Shown here: positions 1 through 8,523 of the stretch, piece by piece | Numbering within the stretch: the first letter of the stretch is position 1 | Layout of the letters: every line of letters starts with the position of its first letter | Notes under the pieces: model-generated | Databases searched by the model: none | What the model was told of the DNA's origin: nothing | Seen by the model: the letters and a program-made list of their open reading frames with translations, nothing else | Translations under genes and position numbers: made by a program | Assembly: GCA_027592645.1 (NCBI GenBank) | Contig: JAQCKI010000003.1 | Coordinates: 1-61,070 of the forward strand | Length of the DNA: 61,070 bases | DNA from: Chloroflexota bacterium | Lineage (GTDB): Bacteria; Chloroflexota; Dehalococcoidia; UBA2979 | Direction of reading: 5' to 3'

Positions 1-64
1 CCGTCCGGCCTACACTGCTCCCGGCGGCCACTCTCCGGGCGGCGATGTTCGGGATGGGGGGCCG

Positions 65-820
65 GTGTTCCCGCTACATGACCTGAACCCCACCGTGCGC
101 CGTCCACTCGCGACGCTGCTCTTCATCGCGGCGAACCTCGTGGTGTGGGTCGTCCTGCAGCCACACGGGACGGTCGAGGAAGAGATCCGCTTCCTCTACG
201 AGTACGCCGTCATCTCCTGCGAGGTCGTGCGCAACGCACCCCTGACCGTCACCGAGGTGCTCTCCGGCCAGTGCATCCCGGATGCGCGCGGGCCGGAGGC
301 GTTCCCCGGCAAGCAAGTCGCGCTCTCCGTGCTGGCATCAATGTTCTTCCACGGTGGTCTGTTCCACCTGGCCGGGAACATGTGGTTCCTCTGGATCTTC
401 GGCAACAACGTGGAGGACCGCCTCGGACCCCTCGCGTACATCGGGCTGTACCTCGCGACCGGCGTCGCCGGCACGGCCGCGTTCGTGCTGATCCGGCCGG
501 ACGAGGTGACGCCGCTGGTGGGGGCGTCTGGTGCGGTCGCCGGCGTGCTCGGCGCGTACCTCGTGATGTATCCGCGGCACTCGGTCGTGTCGCTGGTGGG
601 CTGGTGGATTCTCCCTATCCCCGCCGGCATCTTCCTGGCCGTGTGGTTCCTCGCCCAGTTCGTGGTGATCGATGTCGGTGTGGCGTGGGAGGCGCACGTC
701 GGCGGCTTCCTCGCGGGGATGCTGCTCGCCGTGGTGCTGCGGTCGATCATTCCGGCGCGACCTGGTGTGACGGACCGTCCGAGGGCCTCGTCGCGTCGAC
801 GATTGGGCGGGCGACGCTAA
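65..820 (+). CDS. Rhomboid family intramembrane serine protease
   Basis: GTG start; multi-TM; HLAGNMWFLWIFGNNVED and GASGAVAGVLGAY (catalytic GASG) motifs, C-terminal AHVGGFLAG. Confidence 0.9.
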   Translation: MFPLHDLNPTVRRPLATLLFIAANLVVWVVLQPHGTVEEEIRFLYEYAVISCEVVRNAPLTVTEVLSGQCIPDARGPEAFPGKQVALSVLASMFFHGGLFHLAGNMWFLWIFGNNVEDRLGPLAYIGLYLATGVAGTAAFVLIRPDEVTPLVGASGAVAGVLGAYLVMYPRHSVVSLVGWWILPIPAGIFLAVWFLAQFVVIDVGVAWEAHVGGFLAGMLLAVVLRSIIPARPGVTDRPRASSRRRLGGRR

Positions 821-931
821 CGCACCGCTCATGGCGGCGCCCAAGGCGCGAGGTTCCGCGCGCTACCATGCGACAGTCGGTGCAAACGGGGTTTCCTTGC
901 ACGACGGCGGGATCGAGGCTCCGATGACGCT

Positions 932-3055
932 GTGCGCACGGTGATGGATGCACCCGCACGGCGAGCCGTCCCGCCGCTGCTGCTCTTCGGGCCGGTGATC
1001 TTCCTCAGCGCCTTCCTGCTATTCCAGGTGCAGCCGATCATCGGCCGATTCGTTCTGCCGTGGTTCGGCGGCGGGTCGTCCGTGTGGATCACCACGCTAC
1101 TGTTCTTCCAGACGGCGTTGCTCGCAGGCTACGCATACGCGCACCTGCTCTCCGGGCGGCTCCCGCCGCGCGCGCAGACGCTGCTGCACGTCGCGCTGCT
1201 CGCGGCCGCCGCGCTCGTCCTCCCGGTGATCCCGGACGACGCGCTGAGGCCCGCCGAGGGCGCCGAGCCCACGACGGGCATCCTGCTGCTCCTGGCGCTG
1301 ACCGTGGGCGCGCCCTACGTCCTGCTCTCCACCACGGGCCCGCTGCTCCAGCGCTGGTTCGCCGAGGGACATCGAGGCCAGTCGCCCTACCCGCTATACG
1401 CCCTCTCGAACGCGGGCTCGTTGCTCGCGCTCTTGTCGTACCCGGTGCTGGTGGAGCCGTGGTTCGGGCTGCGTGCGCAGGCGTGGACGTGGTCCGCGGG
1501 CTACGTCGTGTTTGCGGCCGGCACCGCCGCGGCTGCGTGGTGGTACATGCGCACTGTCCGGCCGCAACGCGACCAAGCGCCCGAGAGGCGCGAGGACGGC
1601 TGGGACACGGCGCCTCGGCCCGCCGCGCGGCAGGTGGGCGCGTGGATCGTGCTCCCGGCGATCGCCACCGCGCTGCTGCTCTCCGGCACGAACCAGCTGA
1701 CGCAGGACGCCGCATCCGTGCCGCTCCTCTGGGTGCTCCCGCTGGCGATCTACCTGTTGACGTTCATCCTCTGCTTCAGCAGTGACCGCGCCTACGACCC
1801 GCCCGTCTTCACCTTCACGCTCATCACGGCCTGCATCTACGCGTTGTTCGTTCTCTACCGCCCGTTCGTCCCGCTCGGCTGGCAACTGGTGATCTACAGC
1901 AGCGTGATCTTCTTCGGCTGCATGTCGCTGCACGGCGAAACGGTGCGGCTGAAGCCGCATCCGCGGTACCTGACGCTGTTCTACCTCGCGGTCGCTACCG
2001 GGGGAGCGCTCGGCGGGGCGCTGGTCGCGTTGGCGGCTCCCGCGGTCTTCAACGGCTACTGGGAGTACCACGTAGCGCTGTGGGCGACGGCGCTGGTCAT
2101 CGTGGTGATCCGCCTCGGTGAGATCCGCGGCTCGTGGAGCACGGGGCTGCGCCCGGCCGTCACCGCCGTCTCCATGCTGGCTCTGTTCGGCTTCGGCGGC
2201 ATGTTGCTGGGCAATGTGCAGCGAGGTGCGGACGAGACCATCGCGCAGGTTCGCAGTTTCTATAGCGTCACGCGCATCAGCGAGCGTGTTTCGACGGACT
2301 CCGGCCTGGTGCTGCGAGAGATGCAGCACGGCCGCATCATCCACGGCATCCAGCGCGTCGACCCGGCGCACCGACGCGATCACGTGGGCTACTACGGCCC
2401 GCTCAGCGGCATCGGTGTGGCGGTGGCGCACTACGAACCGCCCGAGGACCGACCGCGCCGCGTCGGCGTGCTCGGGCTGGGCGCAGGGATGGTGGTCACT
2501 TACGCCGAGCCGGGCGAGACGTGGGTGTTCTACGAGATCGACCCGACCGTGACCGAACTGGCGGAGACGTACTTCACCTACCTGGCGGACGCCCGTGACC
2601 GCGGTGTCACCGTCGAGGTTCGTCACGGCGATGGTCGCCGCCTGCTGGAGCAGGAGGTCGCCGCCGGCGAGACGCACGGGTACGACCTGCTGCTGATGGA
2701 CGCCTTCAGTGGCGACTCAGTCCCCGTGCACCTGCTGACCCTCGAGGCGTTCGACCTCTACTGGCAGCACCTGCGACCAGATGGTGTGCTGGCCGTCCAC
2801 ATCTCGAATCTCCACATCGACCTGTCGCCTGTCGTCCGTGGTGCGGCCGCGGAGCGCGGTCTCCATGCGGCGGGAGTCGCCGATCCCGGCGCCGGCGCGG
2901 ACGTGTTCTCGACGGTGTGGGTACTGGTCACCGCCAACGAGGCGTTCCTGGCGGCGGCCGCACCCTGGATCGATGAATGGCCGGAGCGGGCACGTACGCC
3001 GCGTGTCTGGACGGACGACCGCAGCGACCTGTACGGCGTGATCCAGTTCCGCTGA
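932..3055 (+). CDS. Fused membrane/spermidine-synthase-like protein
   Basis: N-terminal multi-TM region then Rossmann methyltransferase-like domain (VGVLGLGAGMVVTYAEPGETWVFYEIDP...DLLLMDAFSGDSVPVHLLT). Confidence 0.8.
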   Translation: MRTVMDAPARRAVPPLLLFGPVIFLSAFLLFQVQPIIGRFVLPWFGGGSSVWITTLLFFQTALLAGYAYAHLLSGRLPPRAQTLLHVALLAAAALVLPVIPDDALRPAEGAEPTTGILLLLALTVGAPYVLLSTTGPLLQRWFAEGHRGQSPYPLYALSNAGSLLALLSYPVLVEPWFGLRAQAWTWSAGYVVFAAGTAAAAWWYMRTVRPQRDQAPERREDGWDTAPRPAARQVGAWIVLPAIATALLLSGTNQLTQDAASVPLLWVLPLAIYLLTFILCFSSDRAYDPPVFTFTLITACIYALFVLYRPFVPLGWQLVIYSSVIFFGCMSLHGETVRLKPHPRYLTLFYLAVATGGALGGALVALAAPAVFNGYWEYHVALWATALVIVVIRLGEIRGSWSTGLRPAVTAVSMLALFGFGGMLLGNVQRGADETIAQVRSFYSVTRISERVSTDSGLVLREMQHGRIIHGIQRVDPAHRRDHVGYYGPLSGIGVAVAHYEPPEDRPRRVGVLGLGAGMVVTYAEPGETWVFYEIDPTVTELAETYFTYLADARDRGVTVEVRHGDGRRLLEQEVAAGETHGYDLLLMDAFSGDSVPVHLLTLEAFDLYWQHLRPDGVLAVHISNLHIDLSPVVRGAAAERGLHAAGVADPGAGADVFSTVWVLVTANEAFLAAAAPWIDEWPERARTPRVWTDDRSDLYGVIQFR

Positions 3056-3095
3056 GGCCACGCGCCGCGTCGATGGCCCCTATCGCGCGTCGCTG

Positions 3096-3111
3096 CGTGA
3101 TAGAGATCACA
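3096..3111. promoter_or_regulatory. CRP/FNR-like palindrome CGTGATAGAGATCACA upstream of malate synthase
   Basis: GTGA-N6-TCAC perfect inverted repeat about 24 bp before the ATG at 3135. Confidence 0.45.
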
Positions 3112-3134
3112 CCGGACGTGTAAGGGGGCTCGCG

Positions 3135-4715
3135 ATGGCGGTCGACGGTGTTCAGGTGGTCGGCTCAGTCGAGGGGCGTCGAAGCGAGATCCTCTCGGAT
3201 GCTGCGCTCGCCTTCCTCGCTGCCCTCCACCGCCAGTTCGAGCCCGGGCGGCGCGAGGTACTGGCGGCGCGCGCCGATCGACAGGCGCAACTGCGCGCCG
3301 GCGAGCGACCGGGATTCCTTGATGAGACGCGCGCGGTGAGGGAGGGCGACTGGCAGGTGACGCCGCCACCCGCGGGGCTGCGCGACCGTCGCGTGGAGAT
3401 CACCGGCCCCACCGACCGCAAGATGGTGATCAACGCGCTGAACTGCGGCGCGCGCGGCTTCATGGCCGACTTCGAGGACGCCAACTCCCCGACGTGGGCG
3501 AACATGATCGATGGCCAGGTGAACCTGTACGACGCCTCCCGTCGCACCATCGAACTGACCGAGGGTGACCGGCACTACCGGCTCAACGATGAGATCGCGA
3601 CCGTGCTGGTGCGCCCACGCGGCTGGCACCTGGTGGAGCGCCACCTGCAGGTGGATGGCGAACCGATCTCCGGCTCGCTGTTCGACTTCGGCCTCTACGT
3701 GTTCCACAACGCGCGCGCCCTGCTGGAACGGGGCAGCGGGCCCTTCTACTACGTCGCGAAACTGGAGGGGCATCGGGAAGCGCGCCTGTGGGCGCAGACA
3801 TTCGCGTTTGCGGAGGATCACCTGGGCCTGGAGCGCGGCACGATCCGCGCGACGGTACTGATCGAGACCGTGCTCGCGGCGTTCGAGATGGACGAGATCC
3901 TGTACGAGATGCGGGAGCACTCGGCCGGGCTCAATGCCGGGCGGTGGGACTACATCTTCAGCATCATCAAGAAACTGGGCGACGATCGTGCGTTCCTGCT
4001 GCCGAACCGCTCGCAGGTCACTATGACCGCGCCCTTCATGTCCGCATACGCGCGGCTGCTGGCCGCGACCTGCCATCGACGTGGCGCGCACGCCATCGGC
4101 GGGATGTCCGCGTTCATCCCCAACCGCCGCGACCCGGAGGTCACCGAGCGCGCATTCGACCGCGTGCGGGAGGACAAGCGTCGCGAGGCGTCGCAGGGGT
4201 TTGATGGCACCTGGGTCGCGCATCCCGACCTCGTGCCCATCGCAAAGGATGTCTTCGATGGCGTCCTCGGCGACCGCGCGAACCAGGTGGAGGTGCGCCC
4301 GGACGTCTCCGTGGCCGGCGCCGACTTGCTCACCGTGAGCATCGAGGGCGCGGCGTTCACGGAGGCGGAACTGCGCAACAACGTGCAGGTCGGCATCTGG
4401 TACGCCGCTGCGTGGCTCGCCGGCTCGGGCGCGGTCGCGATCCACAACCTGATGGAGGACGCGGCCACCGCGGAGATCTCCCGGTCGCAGATATGGCAGT
4501 GGATCCGCCACGGCGTGGTGCTGGACACGGAGACGCGTGTCACCGCCGACCTCGTCCGCACGGTTGCAGCCGAGGAATGCGAGGCGCTGCGCTCGGTGGT
4601 TGCGCCTGCGGTCGCGGAGCACCTCGACCGGGCGCGCGCACTCTTCGAGCAGTCCGCGCTGACCGAGGAGTTCGTGGAGTTCCTGACGCTGCCCGCGTAC
4701 GAGGCACTGACGTAG
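3135..4715 (+). CDS. aceB: Malate synthase A
   Basis: 526 aa; GFMADFEDANSPTWANMIDGQVNLYDA, GRWDYIFSIIKK, MTAPFMSAYARLL, GMSAFIPNR motifs. Confidence 0.95.
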   Translation: MAVDGVQVVGSVEGRRSEILSDAALAFLAALHRQFEPGRREVLAARADRQAQLRAGERPGFLDETRAVREGDWQVTPPPAGLRDRRVEITGPTDRKMVINALNCGARGFMADFEDANSPTWANMIDGQVNLYDASRRTIELTEGDRHYRLNDEIATVLVRPRGWHLVERHLQVDGEPISGSLFDFGLYVFHNARALLERGSGPFYYVAKLEGHREARLWAQTFAFAEDHLGLERGTIRATVLIETVLAAFEMDEILYEMREHSAGLNAGRWDYIFSIIKKLGDDRAFLLPNRSQVTMTAPFMSAYARLLAATCHRRGAHAIGGMSAFIPNRRDPEVTERAFDRVREDKRREASQGFDGTWVAHPDLVPIAKDVFDGVLGDRANQVEVRPDVSVAGADLLTVSIEGAAFTEAELRNNVQVGIWYAAAWLAGSGAVAIHNLMEDAATAEISRSQIWQWIRHGVVLDTETRVTADLVRTVAAEECEALRSVVAPAVAEHLDRARALFEQSALTEEFVEFLTLPAYEALT

Positions 4716-4730
4716 GCCGGGAGACACAGC

Positions 4731-4758
4731 AGGTGGGGCCGCACGTGCGGCCCCACCT
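4731..4758. terminator. Perfect 28-nt palindrome between convergent genes
   Basis: AGGTGGGGCCGCAC/GTGCGGCCCCACCT, located between convergent aceB and the CoA-transferase operon; no strong T-tract. Confidence 0.6.
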
Positions 4759-4781
4759 CTCAGTTCTGCGAGCGACCGGTA

Positions 4782-5522
4782 TCAGGCCGGTTGCAGGATC
4801 GTCTTCGCCCACTGGGGGTAGGTACCGGTCTCGATCATCCGCTCCTTCACCTCGGTGCGGAGGGTGCCCACCTCCTCGTCGGTCGGTGGCGGTGTCACCG
4901 GCACATTGGAGATGTCGCCGAGTTCGAAGCCGGTGTTGTCCTGCACCTGCTGCGCGGTGAACCCCTCGTGCACTGACTCAAGGCCGTAGCGGTTGGCGGC
5001 ACGGTCGAACGAGAGCACCGCCATGGTGGTGAAGATCTTGAACGCCTCCTGCGGGCGCTTGATCGATGGCGGCGTCACCATCGCGCCGGAGACAAAGTCC
5101 ACCTTTGGGACAAAGGTGCGCTTCGTGTGCTCGGTGCGGAAGAACAGGATCCGCTTCGCCGTGTACGACATCAGCCCGGAGCCGTAGCCACCCGGCAGCC
5201 GCAGGTCTGGCGCGTTGGGGTCGCCGACCACATGGAGGTTGAAGTTCCCCTCCGCATCGAACTGGATCGCGCTGTGGAAGAACAAGTCCAGCTTCCCGCG
5301 CTGTGACAGGAAGTGGATGTCCTTCCCCAGGTTCCGATCCAGTTGCTCGCTGCCCAGGATGATGATCTCCGCATTCGGGGCGTGGCTTGCCTCAGCGAGA
5401 AGCAGCGCCGCCGCCGGGATCATCGAGACTGCCCCGCACGCCGAGATCTCCCAATCGCGGATCTCCCGCGACATGAGAATGGCGAGCAGTTCGTCCGAGT
5501 TACAGGCGACGGCGCTGGTCAT
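4782..5522 (-). CDS. CoA-transferase subunit beta
   Basis: 246 aa CoA-transferase family-I-like sequence; abuts the alpha-subunit gene. Confidence 0.8.
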   Translation of the reverse strand: MTSAVACNSDELLAILMSREIRDWEISACGAVSMIPAAALLLAEASHAPNAEIIILGSEQLDRNLGKDIHFLSQRGKLDLFFHSAIQFDAEGNFNLHVVGDPNAPDLRLPGGYGSGLMSYTAKRILFFRTEHTKRTFVPKVDFVSGAMVTPPSIKRPQEAFKIFTTMAVLSFDRAANRYGLESVHEGFTAQQVQDNTGFELGDISNVPVTPPPTDEEVGTLRTEVKERMIETGTYPQWAKTILQPA

Positions 5523-6401
5523 CTACGCTCCCCCTCCGGCCGCGTGGGTCTCCACCCGGCTCCCCTGGCGAACCATCGCCTGGTACTCTTCCTCCGTCTT
5601 ACCGATGACGTACTTCTGCAGGTACGCGCGGTACGTGGCGTCGTCGGAGGCGGCGCGCAGGTACTCGCGGATGTGCTCCGCGTCCTGCTCGTAGTAGCCG
5701 GGAACACCAGCGGGGTGCGCGCCGCCCGGGGCGTGCACCACCGCAGTGACGTTGATGGCGGAGATGAACTGGCCGCCCTCGTCGTCCGCGGTGACCTTGT
5801 CCACGATCTCCTCGGCGGTGACGATGACGCGGTTGGAGGCCTGCGCCACCATCACGTCTTCGCCGTGCTTGCGGAGCAGCGCGTTGCCGTCTCGATCCGC
5901 CTTCAGCGCGTGCAGGATGGCGACGTTCGGCGTCTGCGCGATCGCGACGACGGTTTCCTCGGTCGGGTCGAAGGGGTTCGGGGCGATGATCATGTCATCG
6001 CGCCGCTTGAATACGTCCGTGCCGGCAAGGCCACGAACCGGGATGTAAGGGACGCCCATAGATCCAGCCTGGATCATCGAGTAGTGGACGCCTCAGGTGT
6101 TGTCGAGCGCGAAGATTCGACTTTGCTTCAAGAATCGGTCGAAGTTCGGTGCTGCCTGTGCGTACGGCTGGAAGCCGATGCTGCAGCACTCCATCGTCTT
6201 CACCTTCTCGGCACCGACGAGGAAGTCGAGGTTGATCGAACCGCCGACGACTCCGATGACGTGCAGATCCTGCACGTCGCCCCGCGCGAGTTCGCGGAGC
6301 ATTGCCATGGGCGCGTGGTTGAATCCCGCGCTCATCACCACCTGGTCACCGTCACGGACGATCCGCGCGGCGGCCTCCAGGCTCACCAGTTTGCTGCGCA
6401 T
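5523..6401 (-). pseudogene. CoA-transferase subunit alpha, interrupted by in-frame TGA at 6091-6093
   Basis: MRSKLVSLEAAARIVRDGDQVVMSAGF...IFALDNT*GVHYSMIQAGSMGVPYIPVRGLAGTDVF: both halves in the same frame; RBS-like AAAGGG before the ATG at 6401. Confidence 0.7.
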
Positions 6402-6443
6402 CTCAGCCCTTTCTGCCGGGCGCATATCGCGTACCGGCTCGAC

Positions 6444-6460
6444 GCATGTGCATAACATGC
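6444..6460. promoter_or_regulatory. Palindrome GCATGT-GCATA-ACATGC in divergent promoter region
   Basis: Perfect 6-5-6 inverted repeat between divergent CoA-transferase and redoxin genes. Confidence 0.4.
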
Positions 6461-6531
6461 ATCATTCGGGTAAAACCTACGCCTGCACTCACGTGCGCGT
6501 CAACGATTCCGCATAGCGATCGGAGCCAACG

Positions 6532-7044
6532 ATGACCACCGCGAGCGGCCTGCTTGGCGCCGGCGAGATTGCGCCCGATTTCACGCTCGCCGCCGCCGAT
6601 GGCGAGCGGTACGCCCTCGCCGGTGCGCTCGCCCGCGGCTCCGTGCTGCTCACGTTCTTCTCGCTCGACTGCCAGGCCTGTGACGCCGCCTATCTCCACT
6701 GGGACGCAGCCTTCGAGGCGTACGCGGGCGACGACTTCTCACTCTGGGCGGTCGGTCTCGACCCGGAGCCGCAGGCGGCAGCGTTCTGGGAGAAGTCCGG
6801 TGTCTCGTTCCCAGTGCTCTTCGACGAAGGCGCGAGCGTGGGGGGCTACCGCCTCGCCTCCACGCCCTCACACGTCCTCGTCGGGCAGGACGGGCGCGTC
6901 GTCACCTCGTTCGACGCGTGGGACCGGCTCGCCTGGAACGGACTGCTGGCCGAGATCGCTTCACGCCTCGGCCGCCCCGCCATCGAGGTCGCCCCCGGCG
7001 ACGCACCGGAGTTCCGCCCCGGCTGCACGGTGCATGCGGGGTAG
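6532..7044 (+). CDS. Redoxin/peroxiredoxin-like thioredoxin-fold protein
   Basis: GEIAPDFTLAAADGERYAL, FFSLDCQACDAAYLHWD (CxxC), STPSHVLVGQDGRVV. Confidence 0.8.
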   Translation: MTTASGLLGAGEIAPDFTLAAADGERYALAGALARGSVLLTFFSLDCQACDAAYLHWDAAFEAYAGDDFSLWAVGLDPEPQAAAFWEKSGVSFPVLFDEGASVGGYRLASTPSHVLVGQDGRVVTSFDAWDRLAWNGLLAEIASRLGRPAIEVAPGDAPEFRPGCTVHAG

Positions 7045-7046
7045 TG

Positions 7047-7073
7047 TGTCACGATGTAATACACTGTGTGACA
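7047..7073. promoter_or_regulatory. Putative operator/promoter of RHH toxin-antitoxin operon
   Basis: TGTCAC...GTGACA inverted repeat enclosing TGTA-A-TACA, about 20 bp upstream of the ATG at 7093. Confidence 0.4.
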
Positions 7074-7092
7074 GATTGATCGAGGAGTCCTG

Positions 7093-7515
7093 ATGCCCGC
7101 CCGTCACCTGTCGATTCGCATGGATGAAGACGCGCTCGACCGCCTGGACGCCGAGAGTCGGCGCACCGGTCGCACCCGCTCGGACATCGCCAAGACGTTG
7201 CTGGACGAGGGGCTCCGCATGGAGCGCCACCCCGGCATCGTCTTTTGCACCGGCCCGGCCGGGCGTCGCCCCGCGCTCGCCGTCGGTCCCGATGTGTGGG
7301 AAGTCGCGCGGGTGGTGCGAGACCTCCGCGGTGGCCCCGGAGTCATCGAGCAGGCCGCCGAACTGACCGGACTGCCCGCGCGCGACATCGAGGTGGTCAT
7401 CCGCTACTACGCGGAGCACGCCGCTGAGATCGATGCATGGATCGACCGCGTCGATGCCGAAGCCGCGGAAGCGGAACAGCGCTGGCAGCGGGAGCAGGCG
7501 CTGCTCCAGCGGTGA
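7093..7515 (+). CDS. Ribbon-helix-helix antitoxin-like protein
   Basis: N-terminal CopG-like HLSIRMDEDALDRLDAESRRTGRTRSDIAKTLLDEGLR; overlaps next gene by GTGA. Confidence 0.75.
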   Translation: MPARHLSIRMDEDALDRLDAESRRTGRTRSDIAKTLLDEGLRMERHPGIVFCTGPAGRRPALAVGPDVWEVARVVRDLRGGPGVIEQAAELTGLPARDIEVVIRYYAEHAAEIDAWIDRVDAEAAEAEQRWQREQALLQR

Positions 7516-7868
7516 AGTTGCTGCTGGATGAGATGTGGCCACCCTCGATCGCCCGGACGCTGCGGGAGCGGGGTCACGATGTGATCGCCGTCGCGGAGCG
7601 TGACGACCTGCGATCGCAGCCGGACGAGTACATCTTTGCTGCCGCGCAGGTTGAGGGCCGTGTGATCGTCACCGAGAACGTCGCCGACTTCCGCCGCCTG
7701 GCTGAAGAGTTCGTTCGCCTCGGTCGTACCCATCCCGGCCTGATCTACACCACCAACCGCCAGTTCCCACGGGCCGATGCCCGCACCCCCGGGAGCCTCA
7801 ACCGTGCGCTGCTGCGTTTGCTCGACGGCGATGCCGCAATCACCGAGGTCTGGCTGTCGCCCGAGTAG
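7512..7868 (+). CDS. DUF5615/PIN-like toxin-type protein
   Basis: GTG start; VKLLLDEMWPPSIARTLRERGHDVIAVAERDDL...GRVIVTENVADFRRLA; coupled to RHH gene. Confidence 0.75.
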   Translation: MKLLLDEMWPPSIARTLRERGHDVIAVAERDDLRSQPDEYIFAAAQVEGRVIVTENVADFRRLAEEFVRLGRTHPGLIYTTNRQFPRADARTPGSLNRALLRLLDGDAAITEVWLSPE

Positions 7869-7883
7869 CGGTCGGCTCCCGGC

Positions 7884-8441
7884 TTACTCCCAGCCGCGCC
7901 ACGACACGGCGGCGGGTGAGCGGTCGGCGCGCTTCGGTGGTGCGGCGTCGGCGGGGTAGCCGAGGTAGATGTACGCCACGATTCGATCCGTCGGGGCCAG
8001 GCCGAGGTAGGTGAACGCGGCGGGCTGCTCCGCCATCTCGCCGGTGCTCCACTTCGCCGCGAGGCCCTCGGCGTGGACGGCGAGCAGCAGGTTCTCCGCC
8101 GCGCACGCACAGGCCGCATAGTCCTCACGGTCGCGCTCCGGGTCGTCCGGGGTGCCGTGCTGCGCGAGCACGAGCAGGATCGGCGACCGCAACGGCTTCG
8201 TGCGGGCCGACTCGATCAACTTCGGCGATGCGCTCTGCTGCTCCAACTCGGCGGCGAGTTCCCCGGCGAAGCGAGCGCGCTCGTCGCCGGCGAGCACGAA
8301 GAAGCGCCACGGCTGTGTGCGGTGGTGGTTCGGTGCCCACGTCGCCGCCTCGATGATGCGCTCGATCGCCTCGCGCGGCGGCATCGCCGGCGCGAACTTG
8401 GAGGCGGTGCGGCGCGTGGCAAGCGCCTCGTAGAGGTCCAT
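7884..8441 (-). CDS. Nitroreductase family protein
   Basis: MDLYEALATRRTASKFAP...EAATWAPNHHRTQPWRFFVLAGDERARF; ATG chosen at 8441 (longer ORF-track N-terminus has no support). Confidence 0.85.
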   Translation of the reverse strand: MDLYEALATRRTASKFAPAMPPREAIERIIEAATWAPNHHRTQPWRFFVLAGDERARFAGELAAELEQQSASPKLIESARTKPLRSPILLVLAQHGTPDDPERDREDYAACACAAENLLLAVHAEGLAAKWSTGEMAEQPAAFTYLGLAPTDRIVAYIYLGYPADAAPPKRADRSPAAVSWRGWE

Positions 8442-8523
8442 GGGCGTGGCTCCGACATCCGATGCGCTGTGTGTTGTCCTGACCATCGAGTCTACCGCCG
8501 GGCTCCGGCAGGCGCGGGGTACG

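Noticed and set aside
3165-4727. 520-aa minus-strand ORF opposite malate synthase
   Set aside because: Shadow ORF of aceB; no domain signature, composition rich in R/H/D/V.
6060-6093. Selenocysteine insertion at the TGA of the CoA-transferase
   Set aside because: Downstream hairpin GATCCA-GCC-TGGATC is present, but its loop lacks SECIS-like features and CoA-transferases of this family are not known selenoproteins; kept only as an interrupted ORF.
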